Below the pieces are notes generated by a model. The model saw only the letters and a list, made by a program, of their open reading frames with translations, did not search any database and was not told the DNA's origin. From positions 73,427,174 to 73,491,173 of the forward strand of contig NC_080179.1 of NCBI RefSeq assembly GCF_950295315.1: a stretch of DNA of 64,000 nucleotides, read 5' to 3'. Positions 1 through 11,376 of the stretch are shown here, piece by piece. This DNA comes from Erinaceus europaeus (taxonomy: Eukaryota; Chordata; Mammalia; Eulipotyphla; Erinaceidae). Position 1 is the first letter of the stretch, and every line of letters begins with the position of its first letter. The translations under genes were made by a program, and so were the position numbers.

Positions 1-97
1 CTCTGGCTTATGGTTGTGTAGAGGATTGAACCTGAGACATTGGAGCCTCAGGCACGAGAGGCACTTGGAGTAACCATTATGCTATGTATATCCCCTC
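1..97 (-). mobile_element. SINE-C fragment, antisense
   Basis: The sequence reads as the complement of the tRNA-like SINE-C head: the box-B complement (gattgaacct) and the box-A side (taaccattatgcta) are both present. It is cut by the window edge, so the distal end is missing. Confidence 0.8.
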
Positions 98-1235
98 TGT
101 TAACTTTTTATCTTACATATACTGAAACTTTCCTTTCATGTTTAATGAACTCTGTATGCCATTTCAACATTCTGAAGTTATATGAACATCAAGATATAAG
201 AGGGAAGCTTTATGAAACTTAAGACTATTAATAAATGTTACCTGTTGCAATCATCCTTCCTTTGATGGTGTTATCACAGAAATTTTCAGTAACAAATTCA
301 AGACTTAAAGTTTTTTTTTTTCAATAAAATGATCTTATCTTTAGACTTCCATTATTAATAGTTCCAGAAAAAATACTACTACAAGAAATATTACATTTCA
401 AAATGAGTTCCACTTTACTTAAGATGTATGTTACAATAGAGTACATCCAATAATGTACAATTCTCTGTAGTTAACGTTGTTCCAAAAATGCATAATAATG
501 AGTTTCTTTTGTATCCTTAGGCTCTTACCATAGTTCTCTGCATGTCAACGTTCTCTGTAATCCTCTTTGAAATTCCAGATACTGTGCACCAAACTGATTT
601 GTTAAGAATTTGTATCACTGAGTTTTCTTGGAAAGATGAGTAGAATTCATGTTGGTGGAAATCTTCCTAGTCCAAACTTCTGTTCTAGCACAGCTCCTGG
701 AAACTGGAAACATTATATTTGGCAGATAAAAAAAACTGAAAAATGCAATTTTTTTTCTTTTCTTTTTTTTTTCCCTTTCTCTTTCTTGCATTTAATACTT
801 TAGATATGAATTCTTGGATACTGATTTTGGTTACTTTGGGCAATTGTTGATTAGATGACTTTCTGATTCGAGGGCATTGTCTTCCGTCTGTTGTTCATTC
901 CACTCCTCATTGTTCTTGTTGTTTTTTTTTTTATTTGTTTTGTGGTTATTTTAGAGGATTAGTTAGAGGCTGGTTGGAAATCATAAAGTTCCGTAAGAAT
1001 CCTATAATCTTTATTAACTGTTTTGTCAGAAGTATCCGTCATTCCTCAATTCTTCTCTGGATGATCGTTCTCTTAGACCAACGTATTGAAAACATCATTT
1101 TGTTGGTACCAACACAATCTGACTTATGTAATAAATTTTGAGATAGTTGAAATATTAAATTTCCTTTTTAATAAACAGTGTCAAGAAGATAATTGTTAAA
1201 GGCTATTTGTTAAAAGTCATCTGTTCATAATATAC
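98..1235. other. Unique AT-rich stretch, no gene seen
   Basis: No coding pattern or recognisable repeat. It holds a T/C-rich tract at about 748-790 and a run of T at 920-932. Open frames are short and of random composition. Confidence 0.6.
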
Positions 1236-1246
1236 AAAATCAACTC

Positions 1247-1555
1247 GGGGAGTTGGGTGGTAGTGCAGCGGGTTAAACGCACTTGGTGCAAAACGCAAGG
1301 ACCGGCCTAAGGATGTCCCAGTTTGAGCCCGTGGTGAAGCAAGTCTGAAGGTGTCTTCACAGGCGGTGAAGCAAGTCTGAAGGTGTCTTCACAGGCGGTG
1401 AAGCAAGTCTGAAGGTGTCTGTCTTTCTCTCCCCTGCCTGTCTTCCCCTCGGCTGTCCATTTCTCTCTGTCCTTTCCAACAACGAGGACATCAATAACAC
1501 CCACAATAAGAACTACAACAATAAAAAAGGGCAAATAAATAAATAAATATTTTAA
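1247..1555 (+). mobile_element. SINE-A with internal 32-bp triplication
   Basis: Full-length ERI-type SINE on the + strand, from 'gggagttgggtgg' to the AAC/AAT-rich tail. It is flanked by 11-bp repeats with one mismatch (1236-1246 and 1556-1566, aaaa[t/c]caactc), read as the TSD. The segment after box B is missing, and a 32-bp unit (ggtgaagcaagtctgaaggt...) starts at 1333, 1365 and 1397. Confidence 0.9.
1333..1428 (+). repeat. Three tandem 32-bp units inside a SINE
   Basis: The copies at 1333-1364 and 1365-1396 are identical, and the third diverges only where the normal SINE sequence resumes. This looks like replication slippage or template jumping during or after insertion. Confidence 0.9.
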
Positions 1556-1687
1556 AAAACCAACTCAACAAGTGAGCCCCCCCCCACACACGCACACAAA
1601 ATAAGCAGGACTTTTTGATAAACAGTGTTGAGACAAGTAAATAAGCTACATAGAAAACGAAAGAAAATAAATTTGACGCAATTGCTG

Positions 1688-1760
1688 GCACCACCTTAAG
1701 CCAGAGCTGAGTAGTGCTTTGATGGAAAAATAATAATAAGAGTAATAAAAAATAAGCCAA
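1688..1760 (+). mobile_element. SINE-C 3' fragment
   Basis: Carries the SINE-C body 'taagccagagctgagtagtg' followed by an A-rich tail. The tRNA-like head is absent, so this is a truncated old copy. Confidence 0.65.
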
Positions 1761-2947
1761 TGACAGCTTTTCTACTGAAAAGTTTGGAATAGCAAAAAGA
1801 TAAAGATGAGAGGGCAAAGTAGGATAGCCACAACTATAAAGTTGAGAGATTTTTTAATTTGAAAGGTAGATCCCCTTATACCGTAAGTCAATTCTCAAAT
1901 ACTTACTCTCCACACAGTTGGCATCAGCTGTAATCAGCAAGGTCAGAATGACTATCGGAAAGGAAAAGAAAAAAACCCAAAAAACATTGTTTAGATGGAA
2001 AGTGATTCTAGCTACTAGACTATGGTGCTGAAAGATAGGAGAACCGTCACGCTAGGCTTACGTTAAAGGCTAGAGTGAGCCTTAGAGATGGAACTAATTC
2101 TAGTGAGATAAGCTATGCAAAGTATTTAGGGAACTTGGAGGACAGAATAGCTTTGTCTAAAGGGCAGAGTAATAGACTGGCTTGAATGTTTCTGACTGGT
2201 GTTTTGGCTTAATCAGAGAAACCGCATGACGTTGTGGATATTTCGCCTACATGTGCCAGAAATGTACGCAAAGAAAGAAATAAGAGGTCTGCTGTTAAGG
2301 TGCTAAAAGGAAGCTCTGCTTTTTTTTTTTTGCACAAGATCATAAAAGCCACTGTTTACTAAACAGCTTCCATGATAATTTGAATTAAGGAGGGAAATCT
2401 AAACTGAGAGAAATTGCTTTCTAATTGCAAAATGTAGGAGGATTTTGTGTCGTGTATTCTGAATAACGTACTCAGTGGATCAATGTTATTTTCCTATGTC
2501 GCTGCCTTGCATCTATTTGCTCCTCGGGATAGTAGATTGAATGAGTGTCAGAGCAAGAGATAAAAGTTGAAGAAATGACTATGGTTAATAGCTTCTTTCT
2601 CATCTCAGTTCACTTCTTAATGTGTTACATATGTTAGGAGTAAAGAAAATCCTGGTGTGTGATTCATGGCTGCTAAAATATGTCGAGGAATTTGGAATGG
2701 TTAACAGAGAAGTAATATAAAAATCTACGTTAACATTTTGTTGTGTCCTTGAAATGTTACTGTTGGCAATATGACATGGGTGGTTTTCTTAGCTTTTTAG
2801 TGTTATTCTTAATACTATCTCTTAATGGGTGGTGAAGAAAATATACTTTAACAAAAAAAATGGTGAATTTTTAAATATTAACTCAGAAGTTCTGAGCCTT
2901 TTGAATCTAACAATTATTCTGAATTATTTTCCCTGACTGTTGACTTT
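1761..2947. other. Unique stretch, no gene seen
   Basis: No recognisable repeat apart from a T run at 2321-2332. Codon-like structure is absent. Confidence 0.55.
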
Positions 2948-2960
2948 CAGAGGCCATTTC

Positions 2961-3971
2961 TTTTTTTTTTTTTTTTAAAGATCAGAATATATTTCTTTTT
3001 TTTTTTTAATTTTTTATTTAAGAAAGGATTAGTGAACAAAAGCATAAGGTAGGAGGGGTACAACTCCACACAATTCCCAACACCCAATCCCCATAACCCA
3101 CCCCCTCCCCTGATAGCTTTCCCATTCTCTATCCCTCTGGGAGCATGGACCCAGGGTCGTTGAGGGATGCAGAAGGTAGAAGGTCTGGCTTCTGTAATTG
3201 CTTCCCCGCTGAACATGGGCGTTGACTGGTCGGTCCATACCCCCAGTCTGCCTCTCTCTTTCCCTAGTAGGGTGTGACTCTGGGGAAGCTGAGCTCCAGG
3301 ACACATTGGTGGGGTCTTCAATCCAGAGAAGCCTAGCCAGCATCCTGGTGGCATCTGGAACCTGGTGATTGAAAACAGAGTTAACATATGAAGCCAAACA
3401 ATTTGTTGAGCAATCATGGATCCCAAGCTTGGAATAGTGGAGAGGAAGTGTTAGGGAGGTACTCACTGCAAACTCTAGTGTAGTCCTGCTTTCAGGTATA
3501 TATTTTGCAGTAGTTTATGGATACGTGTGCACATAAGCTCTCTCTCACAGAAACTGGTGTATATCTAGGTTATGGGACTTTGTTAGAAAGTGAACTAACT
3601 GAGATGAAATTAGAGTGTACTATTAAAGGAAAGGTCTCACCCGAGTAATGAAGCTGAAGGGTTGTCATTCCACACGTGAAGTCTCTGGATACATTCTGAG
3701 GTGAAGCATGTTGAGGTAGCAATCGTTGCTTTGGTTAGGTTGTGATCGGCAGATGCAATGTTATTTGGTTTCGATTGGGAGATGCATATGGGAAAGTGGG
3801 CCCTATCCAAGGGTTCCAGGACTGGGGGAAGTAGGGGCTCTATAGTGAAGATGTGAGGTTCCTGCTGTCTTAGGGTTCAAAAAGACACTCAATAGTTAAT
3901 ATTATCATCACATTATTTGTTAATTGGGTTAACTTTGAAAAGTCCCTTTGTTATGGTTTGCTGGACAGTAC
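2961..3971 (-). mobile_element. L1 3'-UTR insertion (5'-truncated)
   Basis: L1 tail in minus orientation; the poly-A lies at the left as poly-T. It is flanked by an exact 13-bp TSD, CAGAGGCCATTTC (2948-2960 and 3972-3984). It matches the twin-primed L1 at 37.6 kb over almost its whole length, and its 5' end overlaps the inverted half of that copy, which makes it a reference for the 3'-UTR order. The A-tail is interrupted by about 20 bp of non-A sequence near 2977-2996. Its open frames (near 2950-3470) are non-coding 3' UTR. Confidence 0.9.
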
Positions 3972-4119
3972 CAGAGGCCATTTCATATAAGTCTGGACTA
4001 AAATGACCATGACAGCCCTTTCAAGATTTCTCACCTTCATTATTTCCATTATTTAAAATAGTCAGAAAGCTTCTAATCACTCAAGCTGTGTAATTAACCA
4101 AATATGATTGTATTTTCTT

Positions 4120-4848
4120 TTTAAAAATTTTTTTATTTATAAAAGGACCCACTGTGGTCCAGGAGGTGGTATAATGGATAAAGCATTGGACTCTCAAGCA
4201 TGAGGTCCTGAGTTCAATCCCTGGCAGCACATGTACCAGAGTGATGTCTGGCTCTTTCTTTCTCTCTCCTCCTATCGATCTTTCTTACTAATAAACAAAT
4301 AAAATCTAAAAAAAAAAAAAAAAAAAAGGAAACAATGACAAAACCATAGGATAAGAGGGGTACAACTCCACACAATTCCCACTACCAGAACTCTGTATCC
4401 CATGCCCTTCCCTGATAGCTTTCCTATTCTTTATCCCTCTCGGAGTATAGACCCAGGCTCATTATGGGGTACAGGAGGTGGAAGGTCTGGTTTCTGTAAT
4501 TGCTTCCCTACTGAACATGGGCACTGGCAGGTGGATCCACACTCCCAGCCTGCCTCTCTCTTTCCTAGTGGGGTGGGGCTCTGGAGGAGAGGGGCTCCAG
4601 GACACATTGGTGGGGTCATCTGCCCAGGGAAGTCCTGTTGGCGTCATGGTAGCATATGGAACCTGATGGATGAAAAAAGAGTTAACATATAAAGTCAAAC
4701 AAATTGTTGACTAATCATGAACCTAACAGTTGGAATATTATAGATGAAGATTTGGGGATCTCCATTTTGTAGAAAGCTAGTTGGCCTATTTTAGTTATAT
4801 TCCTAAGGGTCCATGACTATACTGTTTTTCTTTTGAGCCTGACATATG
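4120..4848 (-). mobile_element. L1 3'-UTR insertion, split by a SINE-F
   Basis: Minus-oriented L1 tail with flanking 16-bp repeats carrying one mismatch (4104-4119 and 4849-4864). The A-rich end is interrupted by the SINE-F at 4148-4323; the L1 sequence 'ggaaacaatgacaaaacc' resumes immediately after it. Confidence 0.88.
4148..4323 (+). mobile_element. SINE-F inserted in an L1 tail
   Basis: tRNA-derived SINE with box-A-like tggtataatgg and box B gttcaatcc (4212-4220), a pyrimidine-rich body and a poly-A tail. The repeat 'aaaagga' on both sides (4141-4147 and 4324-4330) is the likely TSD. It is therefore younger than the L1 copy it interrupts. Confidence 0.88.
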
Positions 4849-4864
4849 ATGATTATATTTTCTT

Positions 4865-5584
4865 AGAAAATTCTTACTTCTACTGATTCATAGCTATATT
4901 TGAATAATATTTCCAAGTAAAAATCGACCTTACTGTCATCCTGTGAAAATCAGTGGTGTGTTTAATGCTTCATAGTGTATAATATCTTAGAAGATAGGTT
5001 GGCAATTTTCAGTGAACTGACTGGAACAAAACTACAACTGAATTAGGCATATGGTCTACGAAGAAACCCTTTGTTAAAGGCAAATTCATTTAATCTGGAT
5101 AAAATGGCATACCTCAGCTATTGAAGTTAACTTTTAACTTATTTAATTAACTGCAATACAGGTTTTGCTCTTAATGAATAAATACCTTCTCGAATGGTTT
5201 ACTAAATTGTTCCAAAGTACGGCACCATACAATTGCTTTCCAACATACAAATTGGCAAAGGTTTTGTGTATGAGGAGGGGAATGTTTAATCTGGCATATC
5301 TTTGGTCCATGGGTTATTGGAGCAGATGGTTGGCTCAATATAATTCAAAGAAACTGAAGTATGGAGATTGGGAACAGCATGAGGATATTAGGGGCCTTGA
5401 GACTAGAGAGTAATTTTGTGGCTCCAACATAAAGTGCACCCTTGGACTACTTTCCAGATTTGAGCATATTCATAGCGCTACCAAAAGTCACTTCTTTCTA
5501 TGTTGTGAGAAGTGCTAAGTCTGAGTCATGAAGTTATGTTTCAATTAGTGCTGTTCTTATTCTTACTTGGATATCACAACTATC
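4865..5584. other. Unique stretch, no gene seen
   Basis: Nothing recognisable. An 82-codon open frame near 5165-5413 shows no conserved motif and no splice context. Confidence 0.5.
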
Positions 5585-5594
5585 TTCTATTTTA

Positions 5595-5955
5595 TTGGGT
5601 TTTTTTTTATTTCTTTACTAGGGAATTAATGTTTTACATTCAACAGTAAATACAATAGTTTGTACACACATAACATTTCCCAGTTTTCTATATAACAATA
5701 CAACCCCCACTAGGTCCTCTGTCATCCTTCTTGGACCTGTACCCCACCCCCACCCACCCCAGAGTCTTTTACTTTGGTGCAATATGCCAATTCCAGTTCA
5801 GGTTCTACTTGTGTTTTCTCTTCTGATCTTGTTTTTCAACTTCTGCCTGACAGAGAGATCATTCCATATTCATCCTTCTGTTTCTAATTTATTTCACTCA
5901 AAATGAATTTTTCAAGGTCCATCCAAGATCGGCTGAAAATGGTGAAGTCACCATT
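5595..5955 (-). mobile_element. L1 3' end, second 3'-UTR type
   Basis: Minus-oriented L1 end of the subfamily whose sense strand finishes 'ccccaataaagaaataaa'. The 10-bp repeat ttctatttta at 5585-5594 and 5956-5965 is the TSD. The left part matches the L1 ends at 21.9 and 48.1 kb. Confidence 0.8.
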
Positions 5956-5965
5956 TTCTATTTTA

Positions 5966-7162
5966 ATGATGTTTTGATAATCCAGACATATCTTTTTGAG
6001 GGGTTTACATTTTTGTGATGCACTTTTAGAAATTTTGAAGGGTTATTAAAGTGATTGTCTAATTTTCATCCTTGAGAGCATGTTTTAATATGTAAATTTT
6101 ATCTGTTAAAAACATTGGTGTAGTCATTGATTATATTCTTTTCTTAGTACTTTGTCAAAGAATGATTTTTAGATGCAAATTCATTAGCCTTCAGCTATTT
6201 TTATACTTACTATGCAACTATTAATACAACCAGTGCACAATTTCTAAAGGGATTTCCTTTAATTCTACTCTTTCTGAAGAAAAGAAATATTTCCATTTGT
6301 GGCATTTCTATGAGCTCCCCCCCCAAAAAAAAAGCATGAAATGAATTTTTGTAATTTTAAGTTGACCAAGGATGGATAACAGTCTTCAATTGTATTGAAT
6401 TATTAGTGTTTTTGCTAGTTATACTTTAATATTCCAATCACTGGCAAGCAGACTATCGTTTTCCAATTATAATTGTGTTTCAAGTACATACTTTTGAAAA
6501 TGACACATATACTTAAAATGAAAAACCTGCTGGTTCAAGACAAATTTTTTAAAGGAAAATTTGAAGAGTAGAACTAGCTTCCTCTAATAGAAACATATCT
6601 TCATTGCTTCATTTCCTCTTCAAGACTGGGTTAGCAGCTTTTGGACAAAGGAGGCTACACTATGAACTACCTCTTGATCAACATTGTATCAGTGTAGTAA
6701 TTTATAGTCATAGGAAAATTTAACATTTTATATCATATAGCTACAGATACATACATATAGATATATCTTTAGTATATCCCACTAATACAAGCACCCTCTG
6801 TCAGATGAGTAGTTGATTAAAATGACCTGTATTTTAATTTCCTGCAACATCTTTGACTTTAAAATATAATTATTTAAATTGCTAATTATGACATATAATT
6901 TTGAGCCAGAAAGTCTTATTTTCAGGTTCAAAGACTATAGTAATGAGCAAACCTTTTAGTGAAATGGTAAAATAAATAGAGGACACTATGTTAAATCCAA
7001 GTGGCGGTTGACACTCAGGATTGCTAGTTTTATAACAGCTGTGCAGAAGCAATTTTGTTATATGTGAGAAAAAATTGAAATATTAAGATATTATAGAAGG
7101 TTAAAAGGCAAATGAAATTTTTTTTCTCAAACATGAATCACTTTTATGTGACTAATTTTTTA
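5966..7162. other. Unique AT-rich stretch, no gene seen
   Basis: No repeat family recognised. A short C-run/A-run junction lies at 6318-6336. No credible open frame. Confidence 0.5.
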
Positions 7163-7225
7163 AAATGTATTTTATTTATTTATTTTGGATAGAGACAGGG
7201 AAATTTCTAGGGGAAATGGGAAGGC

Positions 7226-7267
<42 letters not shown>
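7163..7267 (-). mobile_element. SINE-B 3' part joined to L1
   Basis: Antisense SINE-B tail (tttatttatttattttggatagagacagg) running into a GA-rich tract (about 7225-7265). It abuts L1 3'-UTR interior with no L1 tail between them. Confidence 0.6.
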
Positions 7268-7760
7268 TGTATACTCCCAGCCTGTCTCTCACTTTCCCTA
7301 GTGGGGAAGGGCTCTGGGGAAGCAGAGCTCCAAGACACATTGGTGGGATTGTCTATCCAGGGAAGTCTGGTCACATTCTGCTAGCATCTGGAGCCTGGTG
7401 GCTGAAAAGAGAGTTAACATACAAAGCCAAACAAATTGTTGACCAATCATGGACCTAAAGGCTGGAATAGTGCAGATGAAGAGTTGGGGGGGTCTCCATT
7501 TTGTAGATAGCTAGTAGGCATATTTTAGTTATATTTCAAAGGACCTGTAGCTATGCTAGTGGTTTTTGTTTGTTTGTTTGTTTTTGTTTCGTTTTCCCTG
7601 AGCCTGAAATCTGATGTGCAGGTGGATCCAACTTATTGTCTGGGAGATGATGTCATGGCTGGGAAAAGGACCAGAAAGCTGGATCAAGGAAGAGAGTAGC
7701 TCCCTAATATGGGGAAGGGGCATAAATATTGTTGACTGTAAACTCCATCAATTTGATTTA
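7268..7760 (-). mobile_element. L1 3'-UTR lacking its 3' end
   Basis: Matches the L1 3' UTRs at 19.2 and 44.0 kb from 'tactcccagcctgtctctc' onward, including the internal GTTT microsatellite (7564-7590) and the 'gatgatgtcatggctgg' segment. About 230 bp of the 3' terminus and the A-tail are missing. Confidence 0.8.
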
Positions 7761-7889
7761 AGGAGTATTTTAACATTTTCAATGCTTTTTCTTTTGATTT
7801 TTAAAAATATTAATTAATTAATGAACAAAAAAGAAAGAGAACCAGAGCATCACTCTGATAATTCAATGCATTTGATTCTCCTTTCAAAC

Positions 7890-8142
7890 TTTAAAAAAAA
7901 TTTTATTAATAAAAAGGAAACATTGACTAAACCATAGGATATTAGGGGTACAACTCCACACAATTCCCATCCCCTCCCCTGATAGCTTTCCTATTCTTTT
8001 TTTTTTTTTTGAGTTTTGGGTTTCTTTTTTTTTTTTTTAAGAAAGGAGACATTAACAAAACCATAGGATAAGAGGGGTACAGTTGCACACAACTCCCACC
8101 ACTCGATCTCCATATCCCATCCCCTCCCCTGATAGTTTCCCT
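7890..8142 (-). mobile_element. Two short L1 3' ends in tandem
   Basis: Two separate L1 termini, each about 100 bp, begin near 7905 and 8040 (aaggaaacattgactaaacc and gaaaggagacattaacaaaa). Both are minus-oriented, with a T-run between them that is the second tail. Both are extremely 5'-truncated. Confidence 0.75.
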
Positions 8143-8421
8143 CTGCTTATGGGGCTGAGGACTAGAACCCCAATCCTTACACCCAGCCTCAATGGGTATA
8201 TATTTTAAATGGCACATATTCCTTCTGTTTAAAAATATTTATATATTGATTTCAAATACATGTTTTCTGTTATCAATATTGTTCTTGTTTTTCTAAGATG
8301 GGTAAAAATATCAGTTTGTAAGTTTGTGGTGTATGCTTCAGCTTTGAGAACCACTATCAAAGATATTCGAAAGGGTAACTTTTAATAAGTGGTGTGATGT
8401 GCCACATGCAAAATAAAGATG

Positions 8422-8531
8422 TTGGGCAGGGGAGACAGTACATTGGTTCTGCGAAGAGACGCTCGTGCCTGAGACTCCAAAGTCCCAGGTTTAATCCCCT
8501 GTACCATCATAAGCCTGGTCTGAGAAAAATA

Positions 8532-8533
<2 letters not shown>
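8422..8533 (+). mobile_element. SINE-C
   Basis: Head 'gggagacagtacattggttctgc', box B ggtttaatccc, then 'ataagcctggtctgag'. The 3' end has grown into the CA microsatellite that follows. Confidence 0.8.

Positions 8534-8578
<45 letters not shown>
8534..8578 (+). repeat. (CA)n microsatellite
   Basis: About 22 CA units directly in the SINE-C tail, passing into a short TA run. Confidence 0.95.
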
Positions 8579-8585
<7 letters not shown>

Positions 8586-8599
8586 GAAAAATGTTACCA

Positions 8600-9343
8600 A
8601 AATTTGCCTCCATATGGATATGCAAGTTCAAAACAAACCTTTGTGTTCAATTCAAGATACAGTGCCTTGTGATTTTTCATTTTAAAGTTCAGTTTTAGAG
8701 TTTGAGAGACTTGTACCAGTTGGACAAGAACTTGTCTATAAAAATTTAATTTTTGCTACTATTTATTGTTCAAATTTATGTTAATTTTATAATCCATAAT
8801 TGTCTGAAGACTTGGTTTGGTGGTTGATACTTTACTAAGCCATGCACTATTGCAATAAAAAAGCCATCAGTGTCTTTCAGTATTATATTTCTCTCTAAAT
8901 AACAAGTCCAGAAACCACCATATACCCAGGACCTAACAGTAATTGGGCAGAGCTGAAAGCAAAGAAGACAGTGGCCACAGGGGAAATTAAAGTCACTATA
9001 TCTTTGATTTTACTTTGCTTGTTGGCATATCATGGGCTTTTATATGAGGGAAACACTAAAGATCTTTAGTTATCTGAAGTGTGCATAGAAGAATGTATTA
9101 AGAACTACAAAGACAAAAACTGCGACTCCTTTCTTTGGCAAATACTAATTCTATATGTTAAGGTCTTAATAATCATAAAAGACTGGGTGTAGAAATTCAC
9201 TCTGATTACATAATGCTTTCAAAAAATGTCTTGGAATGTACAGTGACCATTCAGATGTCAGATATTGTTAGGTTATTTTAAAAAAATAATGTATTCTTGG
9301 AATACCAAAGGGGGTCAGAGAAGATATATAGAGATAATAAAAT
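8600..9343. other. Unique stretch, no gene seen
   Basis: No recognised repeat and no supported reading frame. Confidence 0.5.
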
Positions 9344-9352
9344 AATTTCCTT

Positions 9353-9631
9353 AAGGGTTGGGTGGAGGTCCACATGACCCTGCTCAAGAACCCAAGTTTC
9401 AAGCACTTGGACCCTCAGTTCAAGCCCCAGGACTCCGCCCACAGGGGAGAAGTTTCAGGAGTGGTGAAGCAGCACTGCAGGTGTCTCTTCTTCTCTCTCC
9501 TTACCCTACCTATCCCTTTACCCCAAACTTCTCTCTGTCTCTGTCAAAAGTAAAGTAGAAACAGTGGATTTGTCACACAGGCAACAAGCCCCAATGATAA
9601 CCCTGGAGGCAATAAAAATTTAAACAAAAGG
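9353..9631 (+). mobile_element. SINE-B, long form with 3' extension
   Basis: Diverged SINE-B with box B-like gttcaagcc. It includes the 3' extension ending 'gataaccctggaggcaataaa' that is also seen in the long SINEs at 20.3, 42.1 and 61.4 kb. Flanked by the 9-bp repeat aatttcctt (9344-9352 and 9632-9640). Confidence 0.85.
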
Positions 9632-9801
9632 AATTTCCTTTATCCTCTATCCTAAACATTATAGATGATATGCTTTCATCTAGGCATGTCAAATTGTAAT
9701 TTACTATTTAAAATCTTTGTTGGCATTCTATGGAAAAGTATACAATTTTGAAATTAAAATGCCCAAATAGAAAATAAGTTTAATAGATAAATATAAGTAG
9801 T

Positions 9802-9977
9802 TAGAGGAACAGCAAGATAGCTCACCTGAATAGTGCACCTAATTTGTCGTGCACAGAAGCCAAGTTTGAGCTTCGCCCCTCACTGCCTGGAGGAAGCATT
9901 ATTCCTGTGTCTTTTCCTATGTCTCTGTCCCCCTGTTTCTATCTAAAAAAGTTGGCTTGAGAGGTGATGCCACAGAA
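9802..9977 (+). mobile_element. SINE-E
   Basis: 'gcaagatagctcacctgaatagtgcacc' head and box-B-like 'agtttgagc', then 'cactgcctggaggaagc' and a pyrimidine-rich body. Confidence 0.75.
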
Positions 9978-10105
9978 ACAAGATATATGATAAATAGATA
10001 CATAGACAGAAAGACAGGTGATAGATTAGACGACAGATGATTGACTGATTGACTGATGCTAGATGATAGATGATGGATAGATAGGTAGATAGATAGATGA
10101 AAGAA
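9978..10105 (+). repeat. Impure (GATA/GATG/ACTG)n microsatellite
   Basis: GATA units with internal gattgact repeats, immediately after the SINE-E tail, from which it probably grew. Confidence 0.8.
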
Positions 10106-10919
10106 GGAAGGAGAATAGAAAAAGAACTTGTAACAAAGGACATTTGGAGCAAACTAAAGGAATAAAAAATTCTCTATTAATATGATCCAAGTTCAGTATT
10201 AAGACTAAGTAATAACACTGTAATTTTTGAGAATTTTACAGAAGTCATGATCCATCAAATCTGATGGATAACAAGTAGCTGTTCTATTACATGTTGAAAC
10301 ATTAGAAGGCACGTAATCTGATATATTTCACAAATAACACTCTCACTAGGGGATATGCCTCTGCTCCCTTTCATGACAAGTAAATAACAGAAACATTTAA
10401 CAGTTATCTTAATGAATAATACTTAATGGTCCAAAAATAGCACAACTTTCAGTTAAAAGTTGTCAAAGTATTCCAAATAATAAAACAAATTAGAAAGAGA
10501 TCCTAGAATACCTCTTGCTCTCACAGGGAGTACATTGATACTGAATAATATTAATAAATTTTAATTCTGGTGAATCTTATTCTGACACCCAAGTTACTAA
10601 GGAAATAGAACAGCACACATCAGACACAATGTGTACCCTCTTCTGACACTTCTGATGATTACCTAATTATATTGTTGCATAAGCTTCAATTACCTCCTCC
10701 ACTGCTTTCATTATTTCTCTTACACACTTGTCCTGAATCTGACAACCTCAAATTAGTCTGTGACGTCCCCAGTCAGTGACTAGTAAGGTGTGATGAGATG
10801 CACAAATGTTTAACTCTCTTGATTGTCTGTGTCATTTCTCATTGTAACTCTACTATAAATTTAAATACTTTGGGGAAAGTTACAGGTGTCCTCAGTCTCA
10901 AATGGGCTGTTTGATTTGT
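10106..10919. other. Unique stretch, no gene seen
   Basis: AT-rich, no repeat recognised, open frames short. Confidence 0.5.
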
Positions 10920-11035
10920 TTTGTTTAGAGAGAGACCACAGCACCAAAGCTTCCTTCAGTGCAGTGGAGGCTGAGCTCAAACCTGGGTGACTTATATGGC
11001 AAAGCAGTACACTGAGCTATTTTGCTAGCTCCAAA
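10920..11035 (-). mobile_element. SINE-E fragment, antisense
   Basis: The complement reads as the SINE-E head: 'gctcaaacctgggtg' (box B side) followed by 'ggcaaagcagtacactgagctatttt'. Confidence 0.65.
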
Positions 11036-11187
11036 CTGGTTTATAAAGTGTTAGTTATCATAAGATGGAATGTTGCTTGTTAGGTAGGACCAGGAAAGGT
11101 GATCTCCTGGTTAGAAAGCGTACATTTTCAGATCTGTACCCCTTCCAACATTTTTGAAGACCATAGTTAATATGAAATCTCTCTTTT

Positions 11188-11376
11188 TAGTATTTTATGT
11201 ATTTGTTGTATAGAAACAGAGAATAGACAGGGCAAGAGGAGACAAGGAGAGAGAGAGAGAGAGAGGGAGGGAGATTCCTATAGCACTGCTCCATAGTTCA
11301 TGAAATGTCCATCAGCAGGTGGGTCATTGTGCAATTTAGAGCATGTGGTCTGCCTGGTGCACCACTGCCCAACCCC
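11188..11376 (-). mobile_element. SINE-B, diverged
   Basis: A-rich 3' end at the left, GA tract at 11250-11268, and the complementary head 'cctggtgcaccactgccc' at the right. An old copy with no clear TSD. Confidence 0.7.

Noticed and set aside
1333..1428. A CRISPR-like array of 32-bp repeats
   Set aside because: The units are directly contiguous with no spacers and lie inside a SINE in a mammalian genome.
2947..3466. Two overlapping reading frames of about 150 codons
   Set aside because: They lie antisense in an L1 3' UTR. The same frames recur at 37.6 kb and in other L1 tails with no sign of protein constraint.
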